NCBI GenBank assembly: GCA_021775715.1
Contig: JAJFHI010000358.1
Location: forward strand, 1 to 7,709
Length of the DNA stretch: 7,709 nucleotides
Direction: 5' to 3'
Origin: Hyphomicrobiaceae bacterium
GTDB lineage: Bacteria > Pseudomonadota > Alphaproteobacteria > Rhizobiales > Hyphomicrobiaceae
Shown here one piece after another: positions 1 to 6,040 of the stretch (position 1 is the stretch's first letter; each line of letters begins with the position of its first letter). The notes beneath the pieces are model-generated. The model was not told where the DNA came from and ran no database searches. It worked only from the letters and a program-made list of their open reading frames with translations. A program made the translations under genes and the position numbers.

Positions 1-389
1 ATGACGCCACCACAGGCTCGTGACTGGATCGTCGATGTTTTGATTTTCTCATACGACAGCATGTGAAAAATTACGGAAAAACCGTCGATCTCTTTCTCGA
101 ATATCGGCTTTAGGGCCTCAGGCGTGACATCGCGGCCGGTAAAGCCTGTGCCACCAGTCGTGATCACAACATCGATATCAGGATTGCTCGCCCATGCCTC
201 GACTGTCGCACGAATGGCCACCACATCGTCTTTGACGACTGTGCGATCTGCGAGTTCATGGCCGGCGTCCGTCAACAGCCCGGCGAGCGTTGCACCGGAC
301 TTGTCTTCCTTCTGAGTTCGTGTGTCGGAAACGGTTAGAACGGCTATACGCACGGGAATAAAAGTGCGTGTTTCGTCAATCTTTCCCAT
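1..389 (-). CDS. moaB: Molybdenum cofactor biosynthesis protein MoaB (3' end cut by window edge)
   Basis: The 129 visible codons read as a MoaB/MogA-type protein of the molybdopterin-binding fold; the family is about 170-180 residues, so roughly the last quarter lies beyond the left edge. Seen: an N-terminal FIPVRIAVLTVSDTR strand (residues 10-24), the TTGGTGF loop (77-83) followed by GRDVTPEA (85-92) that lines the pterin site in this family, and MLSYEKIKTSTIQSRA (110-125), closely matching E. coli MoaB as I remember it. Family members bind molybdopterin; MogA-type enzymes adenylylate it before molybdenum insertion, and MoaB does this in organisms lacking MogA. Whether this one is active is inference. 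The ATG at 389 is preceded by GGAG with an 11-nt spacer and gives the expected N-terminus. It lies 72 bp downstream of the GyrI-like gene on the same strand, so co-transcription is possible. The reading frame is intact. Confidence 0.93.
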   Translation of the reverse strand, partial: MGKIDETRTFIPVRIAVLTVSDTRTQKEDKSGATLAGLLTDAGHELADRTVVKDDVVAIRATVEAWASNPDIDVVITTGGTGFTGRDVTPEALKPIFEKEIDGFSVIFHMLSYEKIKTSTIQSRACGGV

Positions 390-461
390 AACTGCTGTCG
401 CTCCAAGATGTCACGGTTTCGTCGTCGTGAACTTGGCCTGTGACAGCCGAGACGTCCAGCA

Positions 462-965
462 TTAAGCCGCATGATCTCGCCATTGCCGACTAGCGCCCGC
501 ACCTACAGGGAGACAGATATCGGTACGCAACCTTTCAGTGGCGACATCAATTGGGTCATTCAGATAGATCTCGATCGTTGGCCGTTGTGGGTCGTACTGC
601 AGCGAGGCCGCGCTTTGCCACTTCTCGACAAGATCACCAATGACGGAATTGAGGCCATCGTGCGATCCGTTGTGCCGGGCGCGGGCAAAGGCGCCACCCG
701 GCATTTTCTGCAGTTTAAGATTGCGGTGGCGTGAGATTTCGATGTGAGGTGGCAGTTCAACACACGCATCGTAGTGATCGCCGCGGCCGTCGGGATGATC
801 GACCTGCATCAGACCATAGCCGCGCTCAAATTCGCCACGGAGGCCAGTTGCGTCGATCCAGGCATTCATTTGCGCCCACGCAAGGTCGGCCGCGACATCG
901 CGTGCGCCTGCAACTCGAATAAAAGCAACTGTTGCTGGCCGCAGATATACCAAACTAGAAGTCAT
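462..965 (-). CDS. Stand-alone GyrI-like / AraC-type effector-binding domain protein
   Basis: A 167-residue protein that is essentially one GyrI-like small-molecule-binding domain (the SbmC/GyrI and AraC C-terminal effector-binding superfamily). Seen: an opening strand with PATVAFIRVAG (10-20), a helix with W30 and W36, YGLMQVDHPDG (50-60), the typical YDACVEL strand (65-71) whose E70 occupies the conserved central acidic position, and a C-terminal repeat of the half-fold with RPTIEIYLNDP (128-138) and LRTDICLPV (146-154). No helix-turn-helix, signal peptide or membrane segment is visible, so it is a cytosolic single-domain protein. Relatives either inhibit DNA gyrase (SbmC) or bind or hydrolyse small hydrophobic compounds; which applies here cannot be told from sequence. 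The ATG at 965 has a good ribosome site (GAGGGG, 7-nt spacer). It sits between moaB and the glycosylase gene, all on the minus strand. Confidence 0.85.
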   Translation of the reverse strand: MTSSLVYLRPATVAFIRVAGARDVAADLAWAQMNAWIDATGLRGEFERGYGLMQVDHPDGRGDHYDACVELPPHIEISRHRNLKLQKMPGGAFARARHNGSHDGLNSVIGDLVEKWQSAASLQYDPQRPTIEIYLNDPIDVATERLRTDICLPVGAGASRQWRDHAA

Positions 966-1016
966 AATACGCCCCTCAACAATAGTTCCCCGCCCTTCAG
1001 GCTGCGGATTTTATTT

Positions 1017-1055
1017 ATTGTAGAGTTGACCTTACGCTCACGACGTTCGAGGTCA
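1017..1055 (-). promoter_or_regulatory. Candidate promoter/operator of the GyrI-like gene
   Basis: Read on the minus strand, a TACAAT hexamer (1022 to 1017) followed by an AT-rich stretch lies about 50 bases upstream of the start at 965 and could be a -10 element. Just upstream is a perfect 6-bp inverted repeat, TGACCT at 1027-1032 and AGGTCA at 1050-1055 with a 17-base spacer. No good -35 hexamer stands 17-18 bases from TACAAT, which would suit an activated promoter, but a 6-bp repeat at this spacing can easily arise by chance. This is inference from position only. Confidence 0.25.
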
Positions 1056-1097
1056 TTTAATCGATTGCGTAAAATTGTTTTTAAAAAGCAGAAAATT

Positions 1098-1139
1098 TGA
1101 GAAAAGCTTTTGTTTCAGCCGAATTTTCCGTTTTTCTCA
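1098..1139 (-). terminator. Possible weak terminator overlapping the glycosylase stop codon
   Basis: A perfect 8-bp inverted repeat, TGAGAAAA at 1098-1105 and TTTTCTCA at 1132-1139, includes the TGA stop codon of the glycosylase gene. On the minus strand the repeat is followed by a T-rich run (AATTTTCTGCTTTTT), as expected of a terminator. The stem is A-T rich and the loop is 26 bases, so it would be a weak one. A second pair, GAAAATT (1091-1097) with AATTTTC (1122-1128), could compete with it. Confidence 0.3.
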
Positions 1140-2051
1140 CGCCTTCTTGAGTTTTTGTTTTAATTCCGTGAGGTCGTGCCATGCTTGGCGTTTGGCGGCG
1201 GGCGTGCGCAAAAGATAGGCTGGATGCAGGGTTGCAATCGTCGCCATTGTCACATCACCAAGTGTGACGTCGCGCCATTTCCCTCTGAGCCGCATGATGC
1301 CGTCCGTCGTGTCGAACACGCTTTTTGCGGCTGCGCCTCCTAATAAGAGCAGCAGCGATGGTTGAACCAGTGCGACCTGCCGTTCGAGGAACGGTCGACA
1401 GATCATGATCTCCTGCGGTGTTGGTGTGCGATTGCCAGGCGGGCGCCAATAAACGGTGTTGGTGATGTGGACTGAGGTTTCGTCGAGGCCAATGGAGGCC
1501 AGCATTTTGTCGAGCAACTGCCCGGCGCGACCGACAAAGGGTATGCCGGCCAGGTCCTCGTCGCGGCCCGGCGCTTCGCCAATTACCATAACCACAGCGC
1601 ATTCAGCACCGCGATAGAAGCAGGCGTTCTTGGCCGTCGCCTTCAGCCCGCAGCCGTCAAAGCCCGCTAAGGCTTGGCCGAGGCTTTGCAGATCCGGTGC
1701 CGCATTTGCTCGCGCGACGGCATCAGCAATAACGGTGTCTGGAGTCGGCGGGGCTGGTTGTTGTGGCGCGCGTGCTTGCCCGTTTGCAGTCGGTGGCGTG
1801 GCGTAGGCAGAAATCCGCCGGTTTGACGTGTTCTCTTCTGCTGGTCCGGGTATTGGCTCCCGATGGCCATGTGAGATGTCGGCTTGCCGGGCATCGGGGA
1901 TACGGGTTATTTGGCTGCTGTAGCCTGGAGCTTGATCGCCTCGGGCCAGCCAATCGATTGGATCTTCAGCCAAAACCTCGTCGACCCCCATCTCGCGATA
2001 CCATGCAAGGAGGTTCGCCAGCACCTGATCATTTGGGTCGGCATGTGTCAT
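1137..2051 (-). CDS. Uracil-DNA glycosylase, family-4-like with incomplete Fe-S ligands
   Basis: A 304-residue base-excision-repair enzyme that removes uracil from DNA. Seen: an N-terminal helical segment (11-36) of the kind found in alphaproteobacterial members, a Pro/Ala/Gln-rich linker (about 60-105), then the catalytic domain with motif A GEAPGRDED (158-166), PFVGRAGQLLDKMLASIGL (171-189), ITNTVYWRPPGNRTPTPQE (196-214), CRPFLERQ (218-225), LLLLLGGAAAKS (233-244) and motif B HPAYLLR (276-282). Classical family 4 enzymes hold a 4Fe-4S cluster with four cysteines. Here C134 and C218 match the first and fourth, while the second position is K137 and the third (KCRPP in Thermus) is W202. A cluster is therefore doubtful; C144 and C151 are nearby but misplaced. 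The ATG at 2051 has no clear Shine-Dalgarno sequence but gives the expected N-terminus. It diverges from the ETF-QO gene. Family assignment is firm; exact substrate range is not. Confidence 0.9.
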   Translation of the reverse strand: MTHADPNDQVLANLLAWYREMGVDEVLAEDPIDWLARGDQAPGYSSQITRIPDARQADISHGHREPIPGPAEENTSNRRISAYATPPTANGQARAPQQPAPPTPDTVIADAVARANAAPDLQSLGQALAGFDGCGLKATAKNACFYRGAECAVVMVIGEAPGRDEDLAGIPFVGRAGQLLDKMLASIGLDETSVHITNTVYWRPPGNRTPTPQEIMICRPFLERQVALVQPSLLLLLGGAAAKSVFDTTDGIMRLRGKWRDVTLGDVTMATIATLHPAYLLRTPAAKRQAWHDLTELKQKLKKA

Positions 2052-2196
2052 AGCGCCAGTTTATCTTGCCCTGCCGCCTATTGCACCCGTATGTCCAGTG
2101 TCAGATTGGGGTGAGGGATTGTGACGCGGTTGAGATCGCTGACTTAGCGCGATGTTGCCCCGGTGAATTTGACGAGCAGAAAAGGAATTTCAAGAC
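2052..2196. promoter_or_regulatory. Divergent intergenic region, glycosylase / ETF-QO
   Basis: This 145-bp gap must carry the start signals for both divergent genes. The only clear element is the ETF-QO ribosome site, AAGGAA shortly before 2197 with a spacer of about 9 bases. I could not pick a convincing -35/-10 pair in either direction. A short inverted repeat (ATCGC at 2135-2139, GCGAT at 2149-2153) is present but not beyond chance. Confidence 0.4.
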
Positions 2197-3891
2197 ATGT
2201 CAGCAGAAGACGGGGCCAACGGAGCTGAATTGCCAGAGCGCGACGGCATGGATTTTGATGTGGTGATTGTCGGCGGTGGCCCAGCAGGCCTGTCGGCGGC
2301 CATCCGTTTGATGCAGCGCGCCAGAGAGACGGATACCGAGGTGTCGGTGGTCGTCATTGAGAAGGGTTCAGAGATTGGCGCGCATATTTTGTCTGGCGCA
2401 GTCATTGACCCAATCGGCCTCGATACATTGATTCCGGATTGGCGCGAAAAGGACTGCCCACTGAAAACAGAGGTGACCAAGGACCGTTTCTTTGTCTTAG
2501 GCCCGTCCGGCGAATTGCCGTTGCCAAATATTCTGATGCCGCCGTTGATGAACAATCACGGCAACTATGTCGGCAGCCTCGGCACCTTGACGCGTTGGCT
2601 TGGCGAGCAGGCGGTTGAACTTGGTGTTGAGGTTTACCCCGGTTTTGCTGCATCCGAAATTCTTTACGGCGACAACGGTGCAGTTGTCGGTGTGGCGACG
2701 GGTGACATGGGCGTTAGCCGTGAGGGTGAGCCCAAAGACAGCTTTGTTCGTGGCATGGAATTGCGCGGCAAATACACATTGTTTTCCGAAGGTGTGCGCG
2801 GCTCGCTGAGTAAACAGTTGATTGAGAAGTTCTCGCTCGATGCCGATAGCGACCCGCAGAAGTACGGCATTGGCCTGAAAGAACTTTGGGAGATCCCGAA
2901 AGAAAAACATCAGCCGGGCCTCGTGCAGCACACCTTCGGCTGGCCGCTTCGCAACAACACTGGCGGTGGTTCTTTCCTCTACCACTACGGAGAAAATCTC
3001 GTCTCCGTCGGCTTTGTTGTGCATCTCAATTATACCAACCCGTACCTGTCGCCTTACGATGAATTCCAACGTTTCAAGACACACCCAATGATTAGCAATG
3101 CGTTGGAGGGCAGCAAACGGATTGCATATGGCGCTCGGGCGATCACCGAGGGCGGTTGGCAGTCGTTGCCAAAACTGGTGGTGCCAGGTGGTGCGTTGCT
3201 TGGATGTTCAGCCGGCATGGTCAACGTTCCGCGCATCAAGGGCAGTCATAACGCGATGCTATCTGGCATTGCAGCTGCCGACGCGGCCCTTGCCGCGATC
3301 AGCGAGGGACGCGCCCATGACACGCTTGAGGCTTATGAAACCGAAGTAAGAACAGGTCCAATCGCGCGGGATTTGAAGACCGTGCGTAACGCCAAGCCGC
3401 TGTGGTCGAAGTTTGGCACTGTCATTGGCATCGCGCTGGGCGGAATCGATATGTGGCTCAATACGATCATCCGCGGTGTTGGCCTTGGCTACACGCTAAG
3501 CCATGGCAAGCCGGATTATGCGTCACTGAAGCAGGCAAAGGATTGCAAACCGATTGACTACCCGAAACCTGATGGCAAGCTGACCTTTGACAAGCTCACC
3601 AGCGTTTCATTCTCTGCAACCAACCACGAAGAAGATCAAAAGGTTCATCTGCAACTTGGAGATCCGGATATCCCGGTGGCGGTTAACTTGCCGGAATTTG
3701 CCGAGCCCGCACAATGGTACTGCCCGGCGGGTGTCTATGAGATCGTTGACGGAGACGATGGTCTACCAAAGTTCCAGATCAATGCGCAGAACTGCGTTCA
3801 TTGCAAAACCTGCGATATCAAAGATCCAAGCCAGAACATTACCTGGGTCTGTCCAGAAGGTGGTGGCGGGCCGAATTACGCAGAAATGTAA
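2197..3891 (+). CDS. Electron transfer flavoprotein-ubiquinone oxidoreductase (ETF-QO)
   Basis: A 564-residue membrane-associated iron-sulfur flavoprotein that takes electrons from reduced ETF, fed by fatty-acid and amino-acid dehydrogenases, and passes them to ubiquinone at the inner membrane. Seen: the FAD-binding DVVIVGGGPAGLSAA segment (21-35, G26/G28/G31), GSEIGAHILSGAVIDP (57-72), the central FTFGWPL-type region near 245-251, the second FAD/quinone region GGALLGCSAGMVNVP (331-345) with KGSHNAMLSG (348-357), and a hydrophobic stretch with GIALGGIDMWL (411-421) that may help membrane contact. The C-terminal ferredoxin-like domain carries the four cluster cysteines C509, C533, C536 and C539, matching human C561, C586, C589 and C592. 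C552 is extra. Length fits complete bacterial members. The start is fixed by AAGGAA upstream. No transmembrane helix is expected or seen. The role is highly certain; the ETF subunit genes are not in this window. Confidence 0.97.
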   Translation: MSAEDGANGAELPERDGMDFDVVIVGGGPAGLSAAIRLMQRARETDTEVSVVVIEKGSEIGAHILSGAVIDPIGLDTLIPDWREKDCPLKTEVTKDRFFVLGPSGELPLPNILMPPLMNNHGNYVGSLGTLTRWLGEQAVELGVEVYPGFAASEILYGDNGAVVGVATGDMGVSREGEPKDSFVRGMELRGKYTLFSEGVRGSLSKQLIEKFSLDADSDPQKYGIGLKELWEIPKEKHQPGLVQHTFGWPLRNNTGGGSFLYHYGENLVSVGFVVHLNYTNPYLSPYDEFQRFKTHPMISNALEGSKRIAYGARAITEGGWQSLPKLVVPGGALLGCSAGMVNVPRIKGSHNAMLSGIAAADAALAAISEGRAHDTLEAYETEVRTGPIARDLKTVRNAKPLWSKFGTVIGIALGGIDMWLNTIIRGVGLGYTLSHGKPDYASLKQAKDCKPIDYPKPDGKLTFDKLTSVSFSATNHEEDQKVHLQLGDPDIPVAVNLPEFAEPAQWYCPAGVYEIVDGDDGLPKFQINAQNCVHCKTCDIKDPSQNITWVCPEGGGGPNYAEM

Positions 3892-3986
3892 CCTCCCGCA
3901 TCAAGGCTCACGGCCGGGCAAGATTAAGTTTTGGCCATATTAGATTGTGCCCGATGTTCGCTACTGTGCTCTTTTGTGCTGTAACG

Positions 3987-4022
3987 CCTCGCGAGCCCTG
4001 AAAGCCGGGCTAACGCGGGAGG
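3987..4022 (+). other. Strong GC-rich stem-loop downstream of ETF-QO
   Basis: Twelve base pairs can form within 36 bases: CCT (3987-3989) with AGG (4020-4022), CGCG (3990-3993) with CGCG (4014-4017), and AGCCC (3994-3998) with GGGCT (4007-4011). There are two small 3'-side bulges (GG and AA) and an 8-base loop, TGAAAGCC. An outer 6-bp pair, GTGCCC (3947-3952) with GGGCAC (4026-4031), could enclose it. The bases after 4031 are TTTGTCATTT, a poor but present T-rich tail, so it could end ETF-QO transcripts. It could also be part of a structured RNA. The pairing is seen in the sequence; any function is inference. Confidence 0.45.
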
Positions 4023-4116
4023 GTAGGGCACTTTGTCATTTGAGAAACCACAGTGACTGATGGGTATGTCAAACCAGTCGCCAAAATGCCTGTTTTGTTG
4101 TTAGGTTGGGGGGCAG

Positions 4117-4153
4117 TCGAGAATCACGGGGGCTCGAATTGCCGGCTCCCGGC
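4117..4153 (+). promoter_or_regulatory. Two small hairpins just upstream of the TPR ribosome site
   Basis: TCGAG (4117-4121) can pair with CTCGA (4133-4137), and GCCGG (4141-4145) with CCGGC (4149-4153) around a 3-base loop. The second ends nine bases before the AAGGA ribosome site at 4162-4166. They may shape the 5' leader of the TPR mRNA. Short GC-rich hairpins are common by chance, so this is only suggestive. Confidence 0.25.
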
Positions 4154-4161
4154 GACCTCTT

Positions 4162-4166
4162 AAGGA
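4162..4166 (+). promoter_or_regulatory. Ribosome binding site deciding the TPR protein start
   Basis: AAGGA stands 5 bases before the ATG at 4172 and 8 before the ATG at 4175. Both starts lead straight into a signal peptide, so this site decides against the longer frame beginning at TTG 4106. Confidence 0.7.
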
Positions 4167-4171
4167 TCAGC

Positions 4172-5938
4172 ATGATGCAGATGACGTTTCGCACACGTGC
4201 GGTAATGGCGACGATCTTGACGTTGACCATCGCCATGGCGGTTTCTTTCGCAAATCAGCAGTCGCTGGCACGCACTGCGAAGGATGGCATGACGACCCGC
4301 TCGCTTGTCGGCAGTTATCTGGCGGGTAGGTTTGCACGCGGCGAAAACGAGCCGGGGCAGGCCGCTCAGTTTTATCGCAACGCGCTCGCGCGCGACCCAA
4401 CTAACGTTGTGCTCCTGGAGCAGACGTTCCTGATGGAAGCAACGGGTGGCAACTGGTCACAAGCTTTGCGCTACGCCGAGCGTTTGGTGAAGATCAAGAA
4501 GAACCACCGTACTGCGCGTATGCTGCTCGGAATTTCAGAATTCAAGGCACAGAATTACGACAAGGCGCGCACGCACTTCAAGCTTGGTGGAACAGGTCCA
4601 ATTGGTGAGCTCACAGGTGCCATTGCGCAGGCTTGGGCGCACGTTGCCGACGGTAATCCAAAAAAGGCCTTCAAAGCCCTCAACGTGACCCGCCAGGCTG
4701 ACTGGGCCGAGTTCTATTTGCGCTATCACCGTGCGTTGGTCGCCGACGTGGTTGGCAAACCAAAGCAAGCAAGCTCCGCTTACGCACGCGTCTATCAGCA
4801 GGATAGCAGAACGCTGCGTACCATTCTCGCCTATGCTCGGCATGCGGCACGGTCCGGCAATACCAAGCTGGCCCGCGAGCTTCTAAAAAAGAGTATGCGG
4901 TCGAATGGCGAAGAAGGTCACCCCTTGGCCAAAGCACTGCTTAACGAAATCGACGGCAAAGAAAAAATCGGACTGATCGTGACCGATGCTAAAGGCGGTC
5001 TTTCCGAAGTCTTCTATGGTTTGGGCGAAGCGCTTGCGGGTGAGGGCGGCGTCGGTATCGGACTTTTGTATTTGCAAATGGCACTTTATCTCGAACCCGA
5101 GCAGCCGTTTGCTTTGGCAGCGCTGGCGAACGCCTACGAGTCAACCAACCGGTATCAGGAAGCGATTGATACCTACAGCCGGATTCCAGATGGAACGCCG
5201 TTGCAGCTGTCAATCGATATTCGCAAGGCCTACAACTTCAACTCGCTCGAACGCGTAGACGATGCCGAAAAAGTACTCAAGACGTTGTCGGAGAACAATA
5301 AAAACGATATCCGGCCGCTCGACGCGTTGGGCAATATCATGCGCGCTCATAAGCGGTATCAAGAAGCTGTACAGTATTACGACCAGGTCATTGATTTGAT
5401 CAAAGAGCCGAAGAGATCCGACTGGACGTACTTTTATTCGCGCGGCACTTGCAATGAGCGTTTAAAGCAGTGGGCAAAAGCGGAAAAGGATCTTCTCAAG
5501 GCGCTGGAGCTCTATCCGGAACAGCCACTTGCGTTGAACTATCTCGGGTACTCCTGGATTGACCAGAATATGAACCTGAAGCGTGGCCTCAAGCTAATCG
5601 AAAAGGCAGTGCAACTTAAGCCGGAAGATGGCTACATCGTCGATAGTCTCGGCTGGGCGCACTTCAAACTTGGCAACTACGACAAAGCTGTTGTGCATCT
5701 TGAGAAGGCTGTCGAGCTGCGCCCTGAAGATCCCATCCTGAATGATCATCTCGGCGACGCGTTATGGCAGGTTGGTCGCCGGCGGGAAGCGCGCTTCCAA
5801 TGGGAGCAGGCGTTGACGCTGAAGCCGGAGCCGGACGTTCTTTTGACGATCAAGAAGAAGCTGGCTGAAGGGCTTACCATAAAGCAGGACGCCAAAGCTC
5901 TGCAACGAACTGATGCCGCCGGTGCGTTGGCAAAGTAA
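4172..5938 (+). CDS. Exported tetratricopeptide-repeat protein encoded upstream of ispE
   Basis: A 588-residue solenoid protein. I chose the ATG at 4172 (4175 is equally possible) because AAGGA at 4162-4166 precedes it by 5-8 bases and the product then opens with a signal peptide: R7 and R9, a hydrophobic core (about 11-24), and a likely cut after SFA at 27. There is no cysteine at the cut, so it is not a lipoprotein; a soluble periplasmic product is predicted. Helical TPR-like repeats cover about 45-145 and 275-552. The clearest are YSRGTCNERLKQWAKAEKDL (422-441), LALNYLGYSWIDQNMNLKRG (453-472), DSLGWAHFKLGNYDKAVVHL (491-510) and NDHLGDALWQVGRRREARFQ (524-543). The 150-270 section is repeat-like but diverged. 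TPR proteins hold partner proteins; no enzyme motif is seen. The C-terminal repeats and the place beside ispE resemble Pseudomonas LbcA (PA4667), an adapter for the protease CtpA, from memory. An in-frame TTG at 4106 lengthens the frame but would spoil the signal peptide. Confidence 0.88.
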   Translation: MMQMTFRTRAVMATILTLTIAMAVSFANQQSLARTAKDGMTTRSLVGSYLAGRFARGENEPGQAAQFYRNALARDPTNVVLLEQTFLMEATGGNWSQALRYAERLVKIKKNHRTARMLLGISEFKAQNYDKARTHFKLGGTGPIGELTGAIAQAWAHVADGNPKKAFKALNVTRQADWAEFYLRYHRALVADVVGKPKQASSAYARVYQQDSRTLRTILAYARHAARSGNTKLARELLKKSMRSNGEEGHPLAKALLNEIDGKEKIGLIVTDAKGGLSEVFYGLGEALAGEGGVGIGLLYLQMALYLEPEQPFALAALANAYESTNRYQEAIDTYSRIPDGTPLQLSIDIRKAYNFNSLERVDDAEKVLKTLSENNKNDIRPLDALGNIMRAHKRYQEAVQYYDQVIDLIKEPKRSDWTYFYSRGTCNERLKQWAKAEKDLLKALELYPEQPLALNYLGYSWIDQNMNLKRGLKLIEKAVQLKPEDGYIVDSLGWAHFKLGNYDKAVVHLEKAVELRPEDPILNDHLGDALWQVGRRREARFQWEQALTLKPEPDVLLTIKKKLAEGLTIKQDAKALQRTDAAGALAK

Positions 5939-6040
5939 GTTTGTTGCTGGTATGCGCTTCAAGTCTCGCCTGACACGATATCCAATTTCAACGGCGCTCG
6001 CGGATTGTCTGCAAGCGCCGTTGGTGTGTCGAGGTTCGCA
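5939..6040 (+). other. 102-bp gap between TPR gene and ispE
   Basis: No terminator-like hairpin with a T run and no convincing promoter is visible, so ispE may be read from the TPR transcript. The ribosome site for ispE lies at its right end: GAGG at 6031-6034, 6 bases before the ATG at 6041. Confidence 0.45.

Larger units (their letters stand above)
3892..4171. other. 280-bp non-coding gap between ETF-QO and TPR genes
   Basis: No credible gene is seen on either strand. The stretch contains several self-complementary segments, listed separately, and the leader of the TPR gene. A weak promoter-like pair, TTGAGA (4040-4045) and TATGTC (4065-4070) with a 19-base spacer, lies about 100 bases before the TPR start; I give it little weight. 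A short hairpin GACTG/CAGTC (4055-4059, 4075-4079) overlaps it. The gap is long enough for separate termination of ETF-QO and initiation of the TPR gene. Confidence 0.5.

Noticed and set aside
124..315. Plus-strand open frame opposite moaB
   Set aside because: The minus strand here encodes a clear MoaB sequence; the plus frame has no ribosome site or motif.
409..445. TGTCAC/GTGACA inverted repeat between the GyrI-like gene and moaB
   Set aside because: Six pairs with a 25-base spacer and no T run on the minus strand; too weak to call a terminator or operator.
2135..2153. ATCGC/GCGAT inverted repeat before ETF-QO as an operator
   Set aside because: Only five base pairs with a 9-base spacer; expected by chance in a gap of this size.
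2497..3084. Long antisense open frame (195 codons) inside the ETF-QO gene
   Set aside because: It mirrors a strongly supported gene, has no recognisable motif, and long antisense frames are expected opposite GC-biased codons.
4111..4155. tRNA-like TTCGAG segment on the minus strand
   Set aside because: The flanking bases do not make a T-arm stem, acceptor stem or anticodon arm, so it is not a tRNA or a convincing tRNA remnant.
4106..4171. TTG-initiated N-terminal extension of the TPR protein
   Set aside because: The ATG at 4172 has a good ribosome site and starts a signal peptide; the extension would bury that peptide and overlaps hairpin-rich leader sequence.
6005..6040. TTG-initiated N-terminal extension of IspE
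   Set aside because: The ATG at 6041 is preceded by GAGG at proper distance and the family N-terminus begins shortly after it.
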